In this document: positions 58,926 through 64,000 of the stretch, in pieces
How the letters are laid out: the number at the start of each line of letters is the position of its first letter
How positions within the stretch are numbered: the first letter of the stretch is position 1
Made by a program: the position numbers and the translations under genes
The notes under the pieces: generated by a model
Told to the model about the DNA's origin: nothing
The model's input: only the letters and a program-made list of their open reading frames with translations
Databases searched by the model: none
Assembly: GCA_024639845.1 (NCBI GenBank)
Contig: JAHEGG010000005.1
Coordinates: 1 to 64,000 of the forward strand
Direction: 5' to 3'
Length of the DNA stretch: 64,000 nt
Source: Microbacteriaceae bacterium
GTDB lineage: Bacteria > Actinomycetota > Actinomycetes > Actinomycetales > Microbacteriaceae

Positions 58926-60866
58926 TTAGTTTTCGAGGAAGTCGCGAAGCATCTGCGAGCGTGAAGGGTGGCGCAGCTTTGACATGGTCTTCGCTTCGAT
59001 CTGGCGGATACGTTCGCGCGTTACTCCGAACTCCTCACCGATCTGGTCGAGCGTTTTCTGCACTCCGTCGCCCAAGCCAAAGCGGCTTCTGATCACGCCG
59101 GCTTCTCTAGGATGCAGCGACTCGAGTATGCGCTCTAGCTCGCGCTGCAGCATCGAGTAGCCCACGGCGTCCGCAGGAACTACTGCCTCGGTGTCTTCGA
59201 TCAGGTCTCCGAATTCCGAGTCGCCATCTTCACCGAGCGGGGTCGAAAGTGAGATTGGTTCGCGACCGTACTTTTGAACCTCGACGACCTTCTCAGGGGT
59301 CATGTCGAGCTCGCGGGCAAGCTCTTCTGGGGTCGGTTCGCGTCCGAGATCCTGAAGAAGTTGGCGCTGCACGCGTGCGAGCTTGTTAATCACTTCAACC
59401 ATGTGCACCGGAATACGGATAGTGCGCGCCTGGTCGGCCATTGCTCGAGTAATCGCCTGGCGAATCCACCAGGTTGCATACGTCGAGAACTTGTAGCCCT
59501 TGGTGTAGTCAAACTTCTCAACTGCACGAATGAGACCCAGGTTTCCCTCTTGGATCAGGTCGAGGAACTGCATTCCTCTTCCGGTGTATCGCTTAGCCAG
59601 CGACACGACGAGACGAAGGTTGGCCTCGAGAAGGTGAGACTTGGCACGTTGGCCGTCCTTCTTTATCCAGATCAGATCACGCTCAAGCTCGCGGGGAATC
59701 TTCTTGTCGGTGGCAAGTTTCTCTTCGGCAAATAGGCCAGCCTCAATACGCTTGGCGAGTTCGACCTCAAGCTCTGCATTGAGCAGCGCGACTTTACCGA
59801 TTTGCTTTAGGTAGTCCTTGACCGGGTCGGCGGTTGCGCCGCTGATTGTGGTGGTCTGAACTGGGATGTCGTCTTCTTCACGGTGCGAGAGAACGAAACC
59901 TCCACCGGCCTCGAGTGCCTTTTCCTTTTCTTTGGCTTCCGCATCTTCATGGTGTTCGTCGTCGTGGTGACCTGCGTCGAGGTCGATGATTGCGGCTGGA
60001 TCAACCGGCTCAACGGCGTCGACAGAATCGACCGACAACTCTTCTACATCGGCAAGAACGTCACCCGCGGCCTCCAGGTCGTCGTCATCTTCGAGAAGTT
60101 CGTCGTCATCGCCGAGCTTGACTTTGCTGGCTTTGGCAGCCTTGGTGGCTGGCTTTTTGACCTTAGATGCCGGAGCCTCTACCCCAGTCGCAACTTCGTC
60201 AACAGCCTTAGACGTTGAACCCTTTTTCGGTGCAGCGAGGACCTCCGGCTTGGTAGTTTCAGCCTTCGCTGGTGCAGACTTTTCGGCCTTCGCAGGTGCA
60301 GTCTTTTCGGCCTTCACCTTAGACTCCGTCGTCTTGGTTGCCGGCTTCGTCGCAACTTTCTCAGAAACTTTGTCGGCTGCCTTGCGTGCTTTTGGCGCCT
60401 TATCGATTCCTACTGGCTTGGCCGGCGCCTTTTCAACCTTTTCGGTTGCAGCTTGGGTGCCTTTTTGCGCGACCTCGCCTTTTGCAACCTTTGTGGTTAC
60501 CTTCTTGGAAGTAGTTGCCGGTGTCTTTGGAGCTTCGATAGCAGTCTTTGGCTGCTTTTTCGCTGGGACCTTGGATGTACTCTTTGGGGCAGCCTTCTCG
60601 GAAGTCTTGGCTGGCGAGTCAACTATTCTGCTTGTGCTCGGCCTCGCAGTTTTGGTCTTTGCGGTGTTCTCTGCAGGTTTAGCTTTTGGCTGTGTGGTTG
60701 CAGGCTTGGCTTTAGTCTTGGTTGCTGTCTTGCTAGGAATGGCTTTGCTCTCTTTTATCGGGGCTGGTGTAACGGTCGCCTCATCGCGCTTGTTGTGTTC
60801 CGGATGAAGAATTCTCGAAAGCAACCCGCGTTTCTTTTCGGGTTGGTCTGATTTGTCTTTGGCCAC
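58926..60866 (-). CDS. sigA: primary sigma factor (RpoD/SigA family)
   Basis: Principal RNA polymerase sigma factor. The GTG at 60866 (646 aa) follows GGAAAGG with a 6-base spacer; the longer open frame upstream has no conserved sequence. Residues 1-345 form a long low-complexity, Lys/Ala/Thr/Pro-rich then acidic extension. Region 1.2 begins near 348 ([16 protein letters not shown]), region 2 near 420-490 ([33 protein letters not shown]), region 4 at the end ([20 protein letters not shown]). First gene of sigA-murT-gatD. Confidence 0.95.
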   Translation of the reverse strand: MAKDKSDQPEKKRGLLSRILHPEHNKRDEATVTPAPIKESKAIPSKTATKTKAKPATTQPKAKPAENTAKTKTARPSTSRIVDSPAKTSEKAAPKSTSKVPAKKQPKTAIEAPKTPATTSKKVTTKVAKGEVAQKGTQAATEKVEKAPAKPVGIDKAPKARKAADKVSEKVATKPATKTTESKVKAEKTAPAKAEKSAPAKAETTKPEVLAAPKKGSTSKAVDEVATGVEAPASKVKKPATKAAKASKVKLGDDDELLEDDDDLEAAGDVLADVEELSVDSVDAVEPVDPAAIIDLDAGHHDDEHHEDAEAKEKEKALEAGGGFVLSHREEDDIPVQTTTISGATADPVKDYLKQIGKVALLNAELEVELAKRIEAGLFAEEKLATDKKIPRELERDLIWIKKDGQRAKSHLLEANLRLVVSLAKRYTGRGMQFLDLIQEGNLGLIRAVEKFDYTKGYKFSTYATWWIRQAITRAMADQARTIRIPVHMVEVINKLARVQRQLLQDLGREPTPEELARELDMTPEKVVEVQKYGREPISLSTPLGEDGDSEFGDLIEDTEAVVPADAVGYSMLQRELERILESLHPREAGVIRSRFGLGDGVQKTLDQIGEEFGVTRERIRQIEAKTMSKLRHPSRSQMLRDFLEN

Positions 60867-61026
60867 GATGAACCTTTCCAAATACTGGAGTCCGTTGAGA
60901 CATCTGGGCAACACAAGGACCCATGTCAAATTGCAAGCATTCGACTGGGTCCAATACAAGTATGCCATCGGGTGACGACATTAAAGTACAAGCAGCGCTT
61001 GCCCGTGTCTAAACTGCGCGACCGCG

Positions 61027-62268
61027 CTATTTATTTCCTTGGATCAGCGCCTCAGTGTGGCGATTTGCGGATCGTTCAAAAAAGAAGAGACCGACGACCA
61101 GCACGATCAGCTGAGTTGCCATCGAGAACCGAAAATGGTTCGTTGAGAACAGAGCCTGGCCATCCATGCTTTGTTGCCAATCGAGTGTTGCACCGATCAG
61201 AAAGAGCATGATGAAGCAGGCCAAAAAGCCGCCAACATTGATGATTCCGTTCGAGATTCCAAGATTCTCTTTTCTCACAAAGCTGCGTGAGAAATCGAAC
61301 GCGATCATTGAGGCTGGTCCCCCGATCGCAATAATCACGACGATGGCGGTCATCCAGGCGTACCCGATTGACCCTTCGTGTGCCAAAACAGCTACCCAAA
61401 CCAAGATGATCGCCGAAACTATTGCTCGAACCAAGATTCTGCGAATCCCCGGATACTGAGCTACCGTCCAGCCGATTGCAACACCTGCCACAGCATTTAC
61501 TGCAACGAAGAGGCTCAGCAGAGTTGCGGCATCTGTGACGGTTAGACCGTTTCCGCCGACCATAAATGGAACACCCCAGAGCAGCGCAAAAGTTGTGCCA
61601 GATGACTGGGTCGAAAAGTGGGTCCAGAACCCGAGCGGCACGGCACGGTCGCGGAGCGAGGACTTGATGCTCTCAAAGACACGTTCCTTTTTCGGTTGGG
61701 TGTTTGACCTAACTGTCGGATTGTCCCAAATTCCGATGAAACTGAGCGCACCGACCATAACGCCGATCGCGGCAAGACCAGAAAATGCCGCTAGCCAGCC
61801 CGAGGTATGGAGGACAAAGGCAAATGGAATCGCCGAGGCAATCTGGCCGGTCTGACCGAGAGTCGCTAACCACTGTTGAGTGAGGGCTGCGCGTTTGCCT
61901 TCGAGCCAGTTGTTGGCCAGGCGAATCATCGATATGAAGGTGAATGCATCGCCCATTCCGACAAGCATTCGGCCGAGAACAGCAAGCGAAAGTGCCGGGC
62001 TGAGTGCAACAGTCAGTTGCCCCGTTGCCATGATGATCGCGCCAACGCTTATCAGTTTGCGGGGACCCCAACGATCTAGCCAAATACCCACTGGTACTTG
62101 CATCCCCGCATAAACCACAAGCTGGAGCACTGCAAGGCTTGATAGTTGGGCAGCCGTTGTTTCGAAGCGTTCACTGGCCTGAAGGCTTGCGACGCCCATA
62201 CTGGTGCGTTGTGTTACCGCAACGAAGTAGGCCACAGTTGCGATGGAGATTGCCCACCATCCGCGCAT
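61027..62268 (-). CDS. major facilitator superfamily transporter
   Basis: A 413-residue protein with 12 predicted membrane helices. The MFS motif A-like loop GIWLDRWGPRKLI lies between helices 2 and 3. The substrate cannot be told from sequence; the family resembles anion/cation symporters and nitrate/nitrite-type or sugar-phosphate carriers. It lies 11 bp after the PAC2 gene (operon). The 160 bp between it and sigA hold no ORF; a TTGACA hexamer oriented to sigA is present but its -10 is unclear. Confidence 0.85.
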   Translation of the reverse strand: MRGWWAISIATVAYFVAVTQRTSMGVASLQASERFETTAAQLSSLAVLQLVVYAGMQVPVGIWLDRWGPRKLISVGAIIMATGQLTVALSPALSLAVLGRMLVGMGDAFTFISMIRLANNWLEGKRAALTQQWLATLGQTGQIASAIPFAFVLHTSGWLAAFSGLAAIGVMVGALSFIGIWDNPTVRSNTQPKKERVFESIKSSLRDRAVPLGFWTHFSTQSSGTTFALLWGVPFMVGGNGLTVTDAATLLSLFVAVNAVAGVAIGWTVAQYPGIRRILVRAIVSAIILVWVAVLAHEGSIGYAWMTAIVVIIAIGGPASMIAFDFSRSFVRKENLGISNGIINVGGFLACFIMLFLIGATLDWQQSMDGQALFSTNHFRFSMATQLIVLVVGLFFFERSANRHTEALIQGNK

Positions 62269-62279
62269 TGATAAACGTG

Positions 62280-63200
62280 TCAGTTGTCAGACTCTTCTGC
62301 GTTGTTTCGGCGCCGTGCGGCGAGATAGTCCTCGATGTCCGAGGCGATGTCTTCCGCGGACGGCAGCGGCTGTTCACTCGGAGTGATTGGGGTCTTGATT
62401 GGGCCGAAACGCTCACTCTTATAACCCTGTTCGAGGGACTCGACCATCCGCGCCAACTCTTGATTTTCCGTCATCTGCTTATCAAGGTTTGCAACGAACT
62501 TCTGGTTCTGTTCGCGCAAGGAATCGGTCGGAAAAATTAGGTTTGTCGCCGCCGAAATCAATTCGAAGGCTGTGATGCCCACCTGCGGATATTCCGAATC
62601 GGCGAGATAATGCGGCACGAGGAGTACGAATCCAGCACACGGAATCTCGAGTTGAGTCAGTCGATGCTCGATCAGATGGAGAACGTTGCCAGGCACCTGT
62701 GTCTCTGGTTTCCACTCGCTGTAGCGGTCGATCAGATCTTTGCGGTTGCCACTGACGGTTACACCAAGATTTCTGGTGTGCGGAATTGGGAATGGGATGG
62801 AATGAACCCAGTTCACTTCACTAACTGCAAAGGTGTCGATAAGTGCCTCGAAAGCTTCGACAAAGGAGTCCCACTTGAAGTCGGGTTCATAGCCGTGCAA
62901 AAACAAGAACTGCTCGCCAGCTTCGTCTTTGACCAAATAGATGCCGAGGACTGCGGGCTGGTAATCACTTATGTGGTCGCGCTCGAAATACACCACGGGG
63001 CGACGGCTACGGTAATCCAGCAAGTCATCGTTAGAGAACTGCACAATCAAATCGGTTTCGAGATTGGTGAAGATGTTCTCGCCGATCAAGGCATAACTTC
63101 CGCCAGCATCGGTAAATCCTGAGATTCCGATGATCATTCGCAGTCCGAGTGGAACATCGCGCGCTGATTCGAAGACGTGGAAAAGCTCACTTGCGGTCAT
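62280..63200 (-). CDS. PAC2 family protein
   Basis: Proteasome-assembly-chaperone-2-like protein of 306 residues, with GFTDAGGSYALIGENIF near the N-terminus and FLFLHGYEPDFKWDSFVEA; the C-terminal 80 residues are charged and partly coiled. In actinobacteria such proteins occur even without a proteasome, and no proteasome gene is in this window. Starts on a leaderless-type promoter, divergent from pepA. Confidence 0.9.
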   Translation of the reverse strand: MTASELFHVFESARDVPLGLRMIIGISGFTDAGGSYALIGENIFTNLETDLIVQFSNDDLLDYRSRRPVVYFERDHISDYQPAVLGIYLVKDEAGEQFLFLHGYEPDFKWDSFVEAFEALIDTFAVSEVNWVHSIPFPIPHTRNLGVTVSGNRKDLIDRYSEWKPETQVPGNVLHLIEHRLTQLEIPCAGFVLLVPHYLADSEYPQVGITAFELISAATNLIFPTDSLREQNQKFVANLDKQMTENQELARMVESLEQGYKSERFGPIKTPITPSEQPLPSAEDIASDIEDYLAARRRNNAEESDN

Positions 63201-63206
63201 GGGTTA

Positions 63207-63212
63207 ATCCTA
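63207..63212 (-). promoter_or_regulatory. leaderless-type -10 of the PAC2 gene
   Basis: TAGGAT on the minus strand, 6 bases (TAACCC) before the ATG at 63200; no Shine-Dalgarno. Confidence 0.6.
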
Positions 63213-63248
63213 AAACGCTCAGTCAAGCGCTGACTCAAATCTCGGGGT

Positions 63249-63254
63249 TAGCAT
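63249..63254 (+). promoter_or_regulatory. leaderless-type -10 of pepA
   Basis: TAGCAT, 6 bases (AGGGAC) before the ATG at 63261. The spacer AGGGAC is Shine-Dalgarno-like but too close to the ATG to be optimal. Confidence 0.5.
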
Positions 63255-63260
63255 AGGGAC

Positions 63261-64000
63261 ATGTCGATAAGAACCCTGCGCGTAGTCGCAAAGCTTCCAG
63301 CCGCAAAACCAAACCAGGCGCTAGTGATTGGGTTGCGCAAAACTGGCAAAAACATCGAGGTTGTTTCGGCCAACCCGGTGGCTGGGCTGCCTAGCCTTGC
63401 CGAACTCGAGAAACTTGGCGCAAAACCAGCATTCGAAGCACAAACCAAGGTTTTGGCCAATGGTCAGGTTGTATTGATTCTGGGTCTTGGTGACGGAGAA
63501 CTCGAGGACGATGAACTGCGAGAACTCGCGGGAACCGCGTCGCGAGCACTCTCAGAGCACGACGAGATTGTCTTCAACTTTCCGAACCTTGGTCGATCCG
63601 CTGTTCTAGCGGTAGCCGAGGGATTTTGCCTTGGCAGACCGACCCGTTCGCCCTATAAGTCGTCTACTCGAAATCCGAAGGCCAGCAGCATCTCTATAGT
63701 CACCAAGGCGAAAATCACTGCCGCAGATTTCGAACAGATTCTCACAGTCTCGGCTGCCGTCGCAGACATCCGTGCGCTGGTGAACATGCCGCCCAACGAG
63801 CTCTATCCGCAGACGCTCGCCTCGAAGGTGAAATCGCTCGCTAAGGGTTCGAACCTTTCGGTCGAAATCTGGGACGAGGCCAAGCTTAGATCCGAGGGAT
63901 GCGCAGGGATTCTGTCTGTTGGGCAGGGCTCAATTCGCCCACCTCGCTTAGTAAAACTTTCGTATCGCCCGAAGGGTGCAAAAAAGCATCTGGCCCTCGT
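63261..64000 (+). CDS. pepA: leucyl aminopeptidase (5' part, runs off the window)
   Basis: M17 family cytosolic aminopeptidase that removes N-terminal residues. 246 codons are visible: the N-terminal macro-like domain (LGLGDGELEDDELRELAG, EGFCLGRPTRSPYKS) and the linker to the catalytic domain (ALVNMPPNELYPQTLASKV). The zinc-binding motifs lie beyond the window. ATG with leaderless-type -10. Confidence 0.93.
   Translation, partial: MSIRTLRVVAKLPAAKPNQALVIGLRKTGKNIEVVSANPVAGLPSLAELEKLGAKPAFEAQTKVLANGQVVLILGLGDGELEDDELRELAGTASRALSEHDEIVFNFPNLGRSAVLAVAEGFCLGRPTRSPYKSSTRNPKASSISIVTKAKITAADFEQILTVSAAVADIRALVNMPPNELYPQTLASKVKSLAKGSNLSVEIWDEAKLRSEGCAGILSVGQGSIRPPRLVKLSYRPKGAKKHLAL

Noticed and set aside
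59986-60807. 273-codon Ser/Ala/Val-rich plus-strand frame
   Set aside because: It is the antisense shadow of the Lys/Ala/Pro-rich repeats of sigA; its odd composition follows from that.
60867-60968. 34-codon extension of sigA
   Set aside because: A GTG with GGAAAGG at the right distance starts the usual N-terminus; the extension has no conserved features.
1-64000. CRISPR array, transposase, prophage, toxin-antitoxin or defence system
   Set aside because: No regular repeat array, integrase, transposase or recognised defence gene was found on either strand; the content is core housekeeping.

Overview
The window looks like a piece of a small, streamlined actinobacterial genome, most likely a planktonic member of the Microbacteriaceae (Luna/Aquiluna/Rhodoluna-type). 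The reasons are the gene order (alaS-ruvX-mltG-aroECKBQ-efp-nusB-pyrRBC-carAB; thrS-HIT-pdxST-yebC-ruvCAB-yajC-secDF-rel; dut-DUF3710-DUF3159), actinobacterial marker families (SepH, DUF3000, DUF3093, DUF3159, DUF3710, DUF4193, DUF7455, MurT/GatD), very short intergenic gaps and many genes starting on leaderless-type promoters. The first 33 bases are Illumina adapter, so base 34 is the true end of the assembled contig. Taxonomy is inferred from content only.

Layout. 34-6180: pyrimidine operon pyrR-pyrB-pyrC-carA-carB (minus), carB cut by the contig end, with a PyrR-binding-type RNA element at its head. 6197-7181: nusB and efp. 7245-12853: shikimate operon with mltG and ruvX. 12856-16786: alaS, two small membrane-associated proteins and rpsD with a long leader. 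16974-22637: rarA, a membrane-anchored cyclophilin, a DUF349 protein and the (p)ppGpp synthetase/hydrolase. 22727-32944: secF, secD, yajC, ruvBAC, yebC, pdxT/pdxS, a HIT hydrolase and thrS. 33018-34222: VIT-type transporter and a small tyrosine phosphatase. 34226-34771: terminator, four tRNA genes (Val-GAC, Cys, Gly, Val-CAC) and a repeated tRNA 3' end. 34773-38712: a small membrane protein, two tandem ammonium transporters with a GlnR-like box, and ZapE. 38793-42554: rhodanese-SufE-RibD-like cluster, DUF3000 and RNase D. 42496-51010: dxs, acnA, DUF3159, DUF3710, dut, DUF3093, DUF4193, sepH. 51012-56670: phosphodiesterase-like protein, parC, parE. 56812-60866: DUF7455 and the sigA-murT-gatD operon. 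61027-64000: MFS transporter, PAC2 protein and the start of pepA.

Almost everything is core housekeeping: nucleotide, aromatic, PLP and isoprenoid synthesis, recombination, protein export, translation and the stringent response. There is no phage, insertion sequence, CRISPR array or defence island. The strongest candidate for something undescribed is murT-gatD, in one operon with the primary sigma factor. The GatD homologue has lost its glutaminase nucleophile (Cys to Ser), and the MurT homologue has lost its zinc-ribbon cysteines and an Asp of the conserved SWxxD motif, while keeping its ATP-binding ligase core. In a family known for B-type peptidoglycan, where the D-Glu alpha-carboxyl is cross-linked rather than amidated, this suggests a repurposed ligase. 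Other points: a consistent TANNNT-N6-start layout at eight genes, a 38-bp duplication of the tRNA-Val 3' end, and loss of the phosphatidylinositol/PIM genes from an otherwise conserved block.
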